Shown: positions 1 through 5,358 of the stretch, piece by piece
Numbering within the stretch: the first letter of the stretch is position 1
Layout: each line of letters starts with the position of its first letter
Assembly (NCBI RefSeq): GCF_002505485.1
Contig: NZ_DAVG01000131.1
Span: 1 to 6,896, forward strand
Length of the DNA stretch: 6,896 nt
Source of the DNA: Methanosarcina sp. UBA5
Lineage (GTDB): Archaea; Halobacteriota; Methanosarcinia; Methanosarcinales; Methanosarcinaceae
Direction of reading: 5' to 3'
The notes under the pieces: generated by a model
Told to the model about the DNA's origin: nothing
The model's database searches: none
Seen by the model: the letters and a program-made list of their open reading frames with translations, nothing else
Made by a program: the position numbers and the translations under genes

Positions 1-58
1 ACTTTTCGGATAGGCTCTAAATAAAAAATGAACTGGATTAAGAGCCTATCCGAAAAGT
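1..58. mobile_element. Perfect 18-bp inverted repeat, MITE-like or paired IS ends
   Basis: Bases 1-18 (acttttcggataggctct) are the exact reverse complement of 41-58, separated by a 22-nt AT-rich spacer. Such long perfect arms ending in GAGCCTATCCGAAAAG resemble terminal inverted repeats of IS5-like insertion sequences; that family assignment is from memory and uncertain. No transposase lies between the arms, so this would be a MITE or an internally deleted element. The window starts at the left arm, so the arm may extend further and no target-site duplication can be checked. A structured RNA or terminator is the alternative, but there is no T run after either arm. Confidence 0.5.
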
Positions 59-93
59 CGATATCCAAGTTTCATTAGATAAAGAGTTGAATA

Positions 94-102
94 GAGGAAG
101 GG
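94..102 (+). promoter_or_regulatory. Strong Shine-Dalgarno before ATG 104/107
   Basis: The purine run gaggaaggg directly precedes a double ATG at 104 and 107. GAGG ends 6 nt before the first ATG. This site places the translation start of the small gene in the frame of 104, which is not the frame of its long downstream part. It is therefore the main evidence that the gene is frameshifted. Confidence 0.5.
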
Positions 103-103
103 A

Positions 104-354
104 ATGATGTATAATTCATTGGAGCTAAATGAACTATTGGGGGTCAGAAGATTAAACTCACAACAAATGAAATTCAGGAAATTGAAGACCTTGTAGATAA
201 ATTCGCAAATGAATCTGAATTCGTAACAAGCGCCGAAAGAATAATTAGAGAATTGGAGATTAACGGAAAAAGTTGTAAGTTAAAAGTAATTATCGAAATC
301 GAAGAAGATATTGAAATCGAAGAAGGTTATTTTGAAGATATTTATACTGATTGA
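104..354 (+). pseudogene. Small acidic protein gene with apparent -1 frameshift in a G run
   Basis: I do not recognise the family. From 151 to the TGA at 352-354 one frame is open for 67 codons and reads like protein: a helical stretch (TNEIQEIEDLVDKFANE, then SAERIIRELEI) followed by a strand-like acidic part (KLKVIIEIEEDIEIEEGYF). This frame has no ATG, GTG or TTG start; an upstream stop lies at 130-132. A good ribosome site and ATG at 104 open a different frame, reading MMYNSLELNELLG. The two would join exactly if the GGGGG at 139-143 had one more G, giving an 83-residue protein. So the gene is probably broken by one deletion, or the base is a sequencing error, or expression depends on frameshifting. 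A non-canonical ATT start at 151 or 136 is less likely. Confidence 0.45.
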
Positions 355-652
355 TTAATTAAGAGACTTTTTAATATCTTATGGGATCGCCATAATTTAC
401 CATCAATTTCACCTGCAATTGATACATCAATCAAAAACCCAGAAAATAATAAAAAGACTCTGAATTCGAAATTCAAGAACTTTGAATGTTCTGATAGTCA
501 TGGTATCAGCTTTAAAGATGATTTAACCGTGATAAAAGACTCTCAACCAACTCATTACAGGTTTAAAAACAGTATATAAATCACTGTATAGGTGAAGTTC
601 GTCCAAATTGGATTAACAAGAGTTCTTACGTCAGAATGGCTGAAAAGTAATT
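355..652. other. AT-rich stretch with no assignable gene; possible decayed coding DNA
   Basis: No intact gene with a start codon is visible on either strand. The plus frame following the TGA at 352 stays open to a TAA at 577-579 without any start codon. A second plus frame is open at 567-650 and ends with GEVRPNWINKSSYVRMAEK. On the minus strand, roughly 475 to 350 can be read as a short open stretch containing GFLIDVSIAGEIDGKLW. These open stretches oppose each other, so not all can be real. I take the region as degraded accessory DNA without a confident call. Confidence 0.3.
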
Positions 653-820
653 TTAGTCCTTGATAGCCCTTATTGTTCTATTATCCGTATCTATCTCAAG
701 CACTTTAATGCCTTTAAGTAGACGTTTATAAGTTCTAACGTAGTATTCTGCCAGAGTTTCATGGAGCTAATCTTTACGACAAAAAACTGTAATAATCCCT
801 ATGTGTGGCAGAGTTAAGGT
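653..820 (-). pseudogene. Fragment of an unidentified gene, minus strand
   Basis: Read on the minus strand, 37 codons ending at a TAA (653-655) give a natural-looking sequence: LHETLAEYYVRTYKRLLK, then GIKVLEIDTDNRTIRAIKD. An in-frame TAG at 767-769 interrupts it. Upstream of that TAG the same frame continues for 17 codons (including PHIGIITVFCRKD) to a TGA at 821-823. There is no start codon. It looks like the C-terminal end of a decayed gene of unknown function. The fragment lies downstream of pspAB on the same strand but is not part of it. Chance openness in AT-rich DNA remains possible. Confidence 0.3.
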
Positions 821-877
821 TCAAAATTGAAAGAACCCAGTTTATAGAAAGAGTTGAGTTTATCGACACAGCAGTTT

Positions 878-1477
878 TTAGAATGGAATCCCCCAGAGAG
901 GGTACCACTTTTCTACATTTTCTTCGATAGGCATTTCTCTCTCCATTTCCGCCCTTAACTTGAATTCAAAGGGGCTGTCCCTCTGCTTGCCAGAAAGAGG
1001 GATAAAGGGGTAATAAGTTCCCTGCTTAAAATTGTAGATCCAGTAAACGGTTTTTCCACGGCCGGAGTTCCCGGCTTCGGGTTCGCTGTCAAACCTGTAA
1101 ATGGCACAGAGAAGTTGCCCACCAAAGCCGTGTTCTTCGAGAGTTTCACTTACAAGGTGAATGTTTGCAACAAGGTCTTCGAAATCCGGGTCTTTAAAAA
1201 TAGCCCACAGGAAATTGAACTCGTCTTTTTCCAGCCTGAATTCAGTTTCCGTTTCCTTTGAACTGTACTCCAGAAGCTCCTGAATTTCCTTTCGCGCAGA
1301 TTCGTACGCTGAAGCTCCTATTGGCTTAAAGCAGATCCCTGCCGATCCTGAGGGTTTTAGGCCGAGATTGCTTTCCAGAGTGATACTGGCTGTAGAAATT
1401 GCAAATAATTTCTCACTTTTTGCTTTTGGAAGCGTACTCTTACCGAGAATTGCATCCACAAAATCGCGAAGACCCAT
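878..1477 (-). CDS. pspAB: PspA-associated protein PspAB
   Basis: The 199-residue soluble protein matches what I know of the PspAB family. It has an N-terminal GLRDFVDAILG segment, then LFAISTASITLESNLGLKPSG (about 25-45) and a GICFKP motif (47-52). It also has the central EEHGFGGQLLCAIYRF (114-129), a TVYWIYNFKQGTYYPF segment (143-158) and the C-terminal PIEENVEKWYPLWGIP (183-198). Length is normal for the family and no signal peptide or membrane segment is seen. AGGAG (1485-1489) lies 7 nt before the ATG. The family occurs beside htpX and PspA-type phage-shock genes in archaea and actinobacteria; its biochemical role is not established. Here it follows htpX on the same strand after 127 nt, so the two probably form one unit acting in membrane stress. 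No pspA is in the window. Confidence 0.85.
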   Translation of the reverse strand: MGLRDFVDAILGKSTLPKAKSEKLFAISTASITLESNLGLKPSGSAGICFKPIGASAYESARKEIQELLEYSSKETETEFRLEKDEFNFLWAIFKDPDFEDLVANIHLVSETLEEHGFGGQLLCAIYRFDSEPEAGNSGRGKTVYWIYNFKQGTYYPFIPLSGKQRDSPFEFKLRAEMEREMPIEENVEKWYPLWGIPF

Positions 1478-1496
1478 TTAGCTTCTCCTTTTTAAG

Positions 1497-1537
1497 TCGT
1501 TTTCTTAATTCATGTTATGAATTCGTTTTCTTAATTC
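1497..1537. repeat. 15-bp direct repeat in the htpX-pspAB spacer
   Basis: tcgttttcttaattc occurs identically at 1497-1511 and 1523-1537, a 26-bp period. A second short duplication, cctggatcttgct / cctggattttgct, lies at 1564-1576 and 1581-1593. The spacer between htpX and pspAB is thus built partly from local duplications. No promoter is obvious in it, so cotranscription is likely. Confidence 0.6.
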
Positions 1538-1604
1538 GTGCCCAGCTAACTGAGATTTTATGACCTGGATCTTGCTGTGGCCTGGATTTTGCTAACACAT
1601 CCAG

Positions 1605-2489
1605 TTAGCCCAGATCCTGCTGCATCTTTTCAAGTTTGGCTATTCTTTTTTCCACAGAGGGGTGAGTGGAAAAAATATCCATTATGGAAGAACCTGAGAT
1701 TGCAGGGATGATGAAAAATGCATTCATTCCTTCTACTGACCTGAGATCTTCGCTCGGGATCCTGGACATAACCCCGCTTATCTTCATGAGGGCTGATGCG
1801 AGGTTAGACGGCTGTCCGGTAATAACGGCTGCGCCCCTGTCTGCGGCATATTCCCTGTAGCGGGAAAGGGCTCGAATAAGTATGAAACTGACAACCCAGA
1901 CCGCAGCTGAAACTAGCCAGACAAGCAAAATGCCTCCACCTTCTTTTTTCCGGTCTTCTCCCATGTTTCCAAAGTAAAGGCTGTAACGGACAAAGTAGAA
2001 AGCCAGGGTTGAGATAAAACTGGCAATTGTCATAACAGCCATATCTCTGTTCTTGACATGGGTAAGTTCGTGAGCAAGTACGGCCTCGAGTTCGGCTGGA
2101 GAGAGTTTGTCCAGAATTCCTGTTGTAACTGCAATAACAGCGTTATTCTGGTTCCTGCCTGTTGCAAAGGCATTTGGAACCTGAGACCTGACAATTGCCA
2201 CTTTCGGCTTCGGGAGGTCAGCTATTGCGCAGAGCCGCGTAATTATCCCATGCAGCTGTGGGGCTTCGCTTTCAGAAACGATCTCTGCGCCTGTTGACAA
2301 GAGCACCAGTTTATCCGAGTAAAAGTACTGGATAGCCATGAAAGAGCCTACAAAGAGCATCATGATCACTGGTGGAGTCCCGTTGTACGACAGAAACGCT
2401 AGGAAAAAAAGGTAAACTGCTGCCAGAAGAAACATTGTGAAAATCATCCGTCCCTGAAGTCCCAAATCCCTTTCCCACTTTCGTTTCAT
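1605..2489 (-). CDS. htpX: HtpX-type membrane zinc metalloprotease (peptidase M48)
   Basis: An integral-membrane endopeptidase of the M48 family that degrades misfolded or damaged membrane proteins. The 294 residues start with MKRKWERDLGLQGRM, typical of the group. Two N-terminal membrane segments follow (about 15-33 and 40-57), then the cytosolic catalytic part. The zinc motif HELTH is at 140-144 (H140, E141, H144), with the likely third ligand E213 in YREYAADRGA (211-220). Two more hydrophobic segments lie at about 150-170 and 187-208. The C-terminus has the family STHPSVEKRIAKLEKM (274-289). Length is standard and all catalytic residues are present, so it should be active. GGGAG (2499-2503) sits 9 nt before the ATG. 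It is the first gene of a unit with pspAB and is preceded by a long repeat-filled leader region. Confidence 0.94.
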   Translation of the reverse strand: MKRKWERDLGLQGRMIFTMFLLAAVYLFFLAFLSYNGTPPVIMMLFVGSFMAIQYFYSDKLVLLSTGAEIVSESEAPQLHGIITRLCAIADLPKPKVAIVRSQVPNAFATGRNQNNAVIAVTTGILDKLSPAELEAVLAHELTHVKNRDMAVMTIASFISTLAFYFVRYSLYFGNMGEDRKKEGGGILLVWLVSAAVWVVSFILIRALSRYREYAADRGAAVITGQPSNLASALMKISGVMSRIPSEDLRSVEGMNAFFIIPAISGSSIMDIFSTHPSVEKRIAKLEKMQQDLG

Positions 2490-2519
2490 TGATTACTGCT
2501 CCCGAGTATGATTGAGATG

Positions 2520-2640
2520 TTGAATTCCGCTTAAGCGCGGTTTCAATTGGTTGTAACTAAAGCAAAGTGCTATGCAATGAATTGCAACTAAGTAAAGTGC
2601 GATTATATTTTGATGCGGCTAAAGTTAAGCGCGTTTAAAG
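2520..2640. repeat. Degenerate 31-bp direct repeats upstream of htpX
   Basis: Units start at exactly 31-bp steps: 2551 (ttgtaactaaagcaaagtgc), 2582 (ttgcaactaagtaaagtgc) and 2613 (atgcggctaaagttaagcgc). A more diverged unit starts at 2520. The units at 2520 and 2613 share the 9-mer ttaagcgcg (2531-2539 and 2625-2633). A perfect palindrome, cgcttaagcg, sits at 2528-2537. Spacing near three helical turns puts copies on one DNA face, so a multi-site operator for htpX is possible; slippage debris is the plain alternative. Confidence 0.55.
2601..2611 (-). promoter_or_regulatory. Candidate TATA box for htpX-pspAB
   Basis: On the minus strand this reads aaaatataatc, a good archaeal TATA-box core preceded by A-rich sequence. 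It lies about 115 nt upstream of the htpX ATG, implying a leader of roughly 90 nt, common in Methanosarcina. It is embedded in the 31-bp repeat array. Other AT-rich matches exist, so this is only the best of several. Confidence 0.3.
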
Positions 2641-2672
2641 GGTTATTAAATCTAAGTTAAATTATAATTAAA

Positions 2673-2781
2673 CCTATGTTAAATAAATATATTAAACCTG
2701 CAAATATTAAATCTACAGATATTAACCTGCAAATATTAAGCATACTGATATTAAACCTATAAATATTAAACTTCCGTTAAA
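2673..2781. repeat. AT-rich tandem repeats, about 24-30 bp
   Basis: Four head-to-tail units each begin with CCT and run into an A/T-rich tail: 2673-2696, 2697-2725, 2726-2755 and 2756-2781. The middle two are most alike, sharing cctgcaaatattaa followed by a tac(a/t)gatattaa block. The copies are adjacent with no unique spacers, so this is not a CRISPR array. No gene overlaps it. Confidence 0.6.
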
Positions 2782-2789
2782 TGGAAACC

Positions 2790-2827
2790 AAGTCCAATTA
2801 AATGGACTTACAGGTATTGACCTGTAA
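2790..2827. repeat. Two abutting hairpins
   Basis: The first inverted repeat is aagtcca (2790-2796) with tggactt (2803-2809), loop 6 nt. The second is ttacaggt (2808-2815) with acctgtaa (2820-2827), a perfect 8-bp stem with a 4-nt loop. They share two bases, so only one arm set can be fully paired at the junction. No T run follows on either strand, which argues against simple terminators. They could be operators or an RNA structure. Confidence 0.45.
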
Positions 2828-3180
2828 ATCAAAGAAGGATGCACATAAGAAGAAAAACTTTTATTGAGGCCTGGGCAAAGGTTACGAAGGCATAAAACGA
2901 CTGGCTTTTTTCACTTGGAATATGAACTAATCCAGCTATATATCCGATAAAAATATTTCCTCAAAGATTAAAGTTCTTTCCCCTTATGGAAAAGCTCAGA
3001 ACTTCTGTTTATTCGGCAAGGATTTCTGTTCATCACTAAAAAATCCTCAAAAATAAGAGATGAGAACCTGCGAAAAGAAAGAAGATTTTGAAGAATAGAT
3101 AAATATTCAGATGCAAAAAACACATTTAGAAATAAAGTATAAAAATAGCATACTATTTATAATTGGAATGTAATTTTTAT
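2828..3180. other. Gene-free AT-rich stretch
   Basis: I see no supportable gene. It contains only very short frames, an 18-codon one at 2839-2895 on plus and a 21-codon one at 2968-3033 on minus, neither with convincing protein features. Several TATA-like strings occur, such as tatatat near 2938, but with no gene nearby to assign them to. Confidence 0.4.
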
Positions 3181-3357
3181 AATGGAATTATAAACTCAGG
3201 TAAAAAATATGGATCTATAAAAAGAATAATAAGATTTGCACAATAGAATTTATAAAGCCGTATAATAGAATTTATAAGTGTTGTACAAAATAGAATTCAT
3301 AACTGGTGTGTAACAGAATTTATATGCTGGATTCCTTTGGAGAATAGAATAATTATA
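3181..3357. repeat. Spaced repeats of an aatagaatttataa motif, 22-25-bp period
   Basis: The 14-mer aatagaatttataa occurs identically at 3242-3255 and 3264-3277, with one change at 3289-3302 and two changes at 3312-3325. Weaker relatives lie at 3181-3193 (aatggaattataa) and 3343-3357. Steps between the main four are 22, 25 and 23 bp, about two helical turns. Each copy contains a TATA-box-like TTTATAA, so they may be repeated basal promoter elements, protein-binding sites, or simple repeat expansion. Confidence 0.6.
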
Positions 3358-3364
3358 TAAGAAT

Positions 3365-3414
3365 AATTAAAGAAGAATCATTTAAAAAAAATTAAAGAAG
3401 AATCCTTTAAAAAA
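3365..3414. repeat. 25-bp perfect-length tandem duplication
   Basis: Units 3365-3389 and 3390-3414 (aattaaagaagaatc, then a or c, then tttaaaaaa) differ at one position only. It looks like a recent duplication in the region upstream of the ABC operon. A TATA-like ttatataa sits just before it at 3353-3360. Confidence 0.75.
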
Positions 3415-3490
3415 GATACTTCTTTCCTGTAGAATTTCCGCAGGATTCTCCCAAAACCGGCATAGATCGGGAGATTTCTGACGGAAAAAC

Positions 3491-3531
3491 TTAACCGAAG
3501 AAATTTAACCGAAGAGGTTTACTGAAGAAAT
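3491..3531. repeat. Three 14-bp tandem repeats ahead of the ABC operon
   Basis: Units are ttaaccgaagaaat (3491-3504), ttaaccgaagaggt (3505-3518) and ttactgaagaaat (3519-3531, one base shorter). They end 48 nt before the ATPase start. Just upstream, tctccc (3447-3452) and gggaga (3469-3474) could pair with a 16-nt loop. Confidence 0.65.
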
Positions 3532-3550
3532 TCAGTTATTAGCCTTTCCT

Positions 3551-3558
3551 TATTTAAA
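3551..3558 (+). promoter_or_regulatory. Candidate TATA box for the ABC operon
   Basis: tatttaaa is centred about 25 nt before the ATG at 3580, the usual distance from a TATA box to the transcription start. If used, the transcript would be nearly leaderless. This fits the weak ribosome site in front of the ATG (only aggt at 3570-3573). The flank lacks a clear purine-rich BRE, and the stronger ttatataa at 3353-3360 would give a leader of about 200 nt instead. Confidence 0.3.
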
Positions 3559-3579
3559 AAAATCATTTCAGGTTCACCC

Positions 3580-4380
3580 ATGCAAAACATACTCTCAGTC
3601 CAATCTCTCACAAAGAAATTTGATGATTTTACAGCTATAAAAGAGATAAGCTTCAACGTTGGAACCGGCTCGATCTTTGCTTTTCTTGGCCCAAACGGGG
3701 CAGGCAAGTCCACAACTATCAAAATGCTTACAACCGTCCTGAAGCCCACATCAGGAGAAATAAGCATTAACGGTTTTAATGCGCTCAAAGAACAAGATAA
3801 GGCCCGTGCATCTTTCGGGATAGTCTTTCAGGATCCCAGCCTTGATGAAGAATTGACTGCTTACGAGAACATTGTTTATCATGCAGTCATCTATAAGGTA
3901 CCTAAAAAGGAAAGGGCCGAAAGAATCCGAAAAGCCCTGGAAATTGTCGGGCTCTGGAACAGGCGGGAAGACTATGTCAAACATTATTCAGGCGGCATGA
4001 AGCGCAGGCTTGAGATTGCACGGTCACTTGTCCACTACCCGAAAATCCTTTTCCTTGACGAACCCACTGTAGGCCTTGATCCCCAGACCCGAAACTCAAT
4101 CTGGAGTCATATCAGGAGCCTGAACAAAGAAAAAGGAATGACAATCTTTCTGACAACACATTACATGGAAGAAGCCGAAGCCGTTGCAGACCAGATTGCG
4201 ATCATTGACCACGGAAAAATTATAGAATCCGGCACTGTTGAAGAAATAAAGAAACGGACAGAAACCGAATCCTTAGAAGAGGCTTTTCTGAAGTTGACAG
4301 GCAGGGACATTAGGGATGATAGTGGGTCTGGAAATAAAGTGCGAATCATAAGGGGCATGAGAAGGAGGATCAGGCATTGA
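3580..4380 (+). CDS. ABC-2 exporter ATP-binding protein (DrrA-like)
   Basis: Cytoplasmic ATPase of an ABC exporter; ATP hydrolysis drives the permease encoded by the next gene. All nucleotide-binding motifs are present in 266 residues: Walker A GPNGAGKST (37-45), Q-loop Q84 in VFQDPSLDEELT, signature YSGGM (136-140), Walker B ILFLDE (156-161), D-loop GLDP (165-168) and switch H194 in TTHYMEEAE. The VFQDPSLDEELT block and the LEEAFLKLTGRD end place it with DrrA/daunorubicin-resistance-type ATPases. The C-terminus is a very basic tail (RGMRRRIRH) whose codons overlap the ribosome site of the permease gene. The tail may therefore reflect that constraint rather than function. The 4-nt overlap with the permease implies coupled translation. 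The substrate (lipid, drug, glycan or peptide) cannot be told. Confidence 0.95.
   Translation: MQNILSVQSLTKKFDDFTAIKEISFNVGTGSIFAFLGPNGAGKSTTIKMLTTVLKPTSGEISINGFNALKEQDKARASFGIVFQDPSLDEELTAYENIVYHAVIYKVPKKERAERIRKALEIVGLWNRREDYVKHYSGGMKRRLEIARSLVHYPKILFLDEPTVGLDPQTRNSIWSHIRSLNKEKGMTIFLTTHYMEEAEAVADQIAIIDHGKIIESGTVEEIKKRTETESLEEAFLKLTGRDIRDDSGSGNKVRIIRGMRRRIRH
4364..4368 (+). promoter_or_regulatory. Shine-Dalgarno GGAGG setting a TTG start
   Basis: ggagg lies 8 nt before TTG 4377-4379, inside the last codons of the ATPase gene. It is the strongest ribosome site in the window. It supports TTG as the permease start; the first in-frame ATG, at 4509-4511, would remove the N-terminal cytoplasmic part and the first membrane segment. 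Confidence 0.7.
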
Positions 4381-5129
4381 TTGAAGTAATCTATATCCTC
4401 TGGTTAAGACAACTAAAACATTACTGGCGCTCTAAAGCCAGGCTGCTGGGTTCTCTCGGACAGCCTCTGCTTTTTCTGGTAACATTTGGATTCGGTTTCG
4501 GTCCAATGTATACAAGGGCAAGCGGAGGGGCAAATTACCTAGACTTTCTTGCGCCAGGGATTGTTGCCATGTCAATTCTCTTTACTGCGGTTTTTTCGGG
4601 ACTTGAGGTTATATGGGACAGGCAATTTGGATTTCTCAAAGAGACTATGGTAGCTCCTATTTCAAGGACAGAAATCATGATCGGAAAAACTCTTGGAGGC
4701 GCAACCATAGCCATGATTCAGGGCCTGATCGTGCTGAGCCTGACTTATGTGCTCGGGTTCAGGATTCCAAGCCTTGCAAGCCTTGCGCTTGGGCTGGTTT
4801 TTATGTTCCTGATAGCTATCTTCTTTACAGGCCTGGGCCTTGCCATAGCCTCAAAAATGAAAGACATGCAGGGCTTCCAGTTGATCATGAACTTCCTGAT
4901 CATGCCTATCTTCTTCCTATCCGGCGCCCTCTTTCCCCTTGAAAACCTACCACAGGCGATCTATTTCGTGAGCAGGATCGATCCCCTTACTTACGGGGTG
5001 GACGGTTTAAGAGGAGCTATTGCCGGAATGAGTGTGTTTGGTATCCATAGCGACCTGGCAGTAATAGGTTTACTCTCAGTTCTTGTTTGTATGATTGGAG
5101 CATTCCTTTTCTCAAAAATAGAGGCTTAA
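4377..5129 (+). CDS. ABC-2 exporter permease (DrrB-like)
   Basis: Membrane subunit partnering the upstream ATPase. The 250-residue protein has a short cytoplasmic N-terminus (IEVIYILWLRQLKHYWRSKAR). Six hydrophobic segments follow at about 26-43, 57-77, 107-127, 134-157, 166-186 and 225-245. The family features are the DRQFGFLKETMVAPISRTEIMIGKTLGG block (81-108) and the LSGALFPLENLP motif (181-192), followed by DPLTYGVDGLRG (202-213); these mark ABC-2 permeases of the DrrB/NodJ type. Length is usual for the family. Translation starts at TTG, whose last two bases and the next A form the TGA of the ATPase gene. Together with the strong GGAGG this predicts tight coupling and near-equal subunit output. 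The substrate is unknown. Confidence 0.93.
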   Translation: MIEVIYILWLRQLKHYWRSKARLLGSLGQPLLFLVTFGFGFGPMYTRASGGANYLDFLAPGIVAMSILFTAVFSGLEVIWDRQFGFLKETMVAPISRTEIMIGKTLGGATIAMIQGLIVLSLTYVLGFRIPSLASLALGLVFMFLIAIFFTGLGLAIASKMKDMQGFQLIMNFLIMPIFFLSGALFPLENLPQAIYFVSRIDPLTYGVDGLRGAIAGMSVFGIHSDLAVIGLLSVLVCMIGAFLFSKIEA

Positions 5130-5143
5130 AAGCCTCCTTTTTT
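5121..5143 (+). terminator. Hairpin/T-tract terminator beginning in the permease 3' end
   Basis: gaggct (5121-5126) pairs perfectly with agcctc (5131-5136) around a 4-nt taaa loop containing the TAA stop, followed by ctttttt (5137-5143). The left arm encodes the last two residues (Glu-Ala). Archaeal termination relies mostly on T tracts, and the hairpin may add stability to the 3' end. Confidence 0.75.
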
Positions 5144-5190
5144 CCAAAATTTACGGTTTGAAACTCAAAGTTTCGTATAAAATCAAGTAT

Positions 5191-5279
5191 TATATAAATC
5201 ATTAATGATTATTTTATATCAGTGTTGTACTATTATATACCTTTAAATTATTAAAGACTTTTAAATTAGGTATCTAATT
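5191..5279 (+). promoter_or_regulatory. Leader with TATA boxes and three small palindromes before the LysE-type gene
   Basis: aatcattaatgatt (5197-5210) is a perfect 14-bp palindrome overlapping the end of tatataa (5191-5197). A second TATA-like attatata occurs at about 5232-5239. Two more inverted repeats follow: ctttaa/ttaaag (5241-5246 and 5251-5256) and aattag/ctaatt (5264-5269 and 5274-5279), each with a 4-nt loop. The palindrome on a TATA box is well placed for a dimeric repressor, but AT richness makes chance palindromes common. Confidence 0.35.
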
Positions 5280-5345
5280 AACTGCATCCTGAATTCAAGG
5301 ATACTCAATATTTAAGGTAGATTCATTTGATTGACATATTAAAAA

Positions 5346-5350
5346 AGAGG
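5346..5350 (+). promoter_or_regulatory. Ribosome site selecting a GTG start
   Basis: agagg lies 8 nt before GTG 5359-5361. An in-frame TGA at 5332-5334 limits extension upstream, and no ATG lies between that stop and the GTG. Hydrophobic sequence typical of the family begins immediately after it, so GTG is the best start. Confidence 0.6.
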
Positions 5351-5358
5351 CATTAAAG

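Noticed and set aside
818..837. ggttc/gaacc inverted repeat as a terminator for pspAB
   Set aside because: The stem is only 5 bp with a 10-nt loop and lacks a following T run on the minus strand.
2058..2297. 79-codon plus-strand frame inside htpX
   Set aside because: It is antisense to the catalytic part of a clearly recognised gene and resembles no protein family.
2673..2781. Possible CRISPR array from about 29-bp repeats
   Set aside because: Units are contiguous and degenerate with no unique spacers, and no cas gene is present.
2839..2895. 18-codon plus-strand frame starting MHIRRKTFIEAW
   Set aside because: Too short, its GG-containing purine run abuts the ATG with no spacing, and there is no other sign of coding.
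2968..3033. 21-codon minus-strand frame starting MNRNPCRINRSSEL
   Set aside because: A gagg lies 11 nt upstream, but the length and composition are what chance gives in this DNA.
2490..3579. tRNA, rRNA or known riboswitch in the long gap
   Set aside because: No cloverleaf, TPsiC-like GGTTCRA context or conserved riboswitch core could be recognised, and the base composition is too AT-rich.
3519..3984. Minus-strand frames opposite the ABC ATPase
   Set aside because: They are reverse shadows of the Walker A and Q-loop region of a certain gene.
4613..4942. 109-codon plus-strand frame inside the permease gene
   Set aside because: It overlaps well-conserved permease sequence in another frame; its residues look random (His, Arg and Ser rich).
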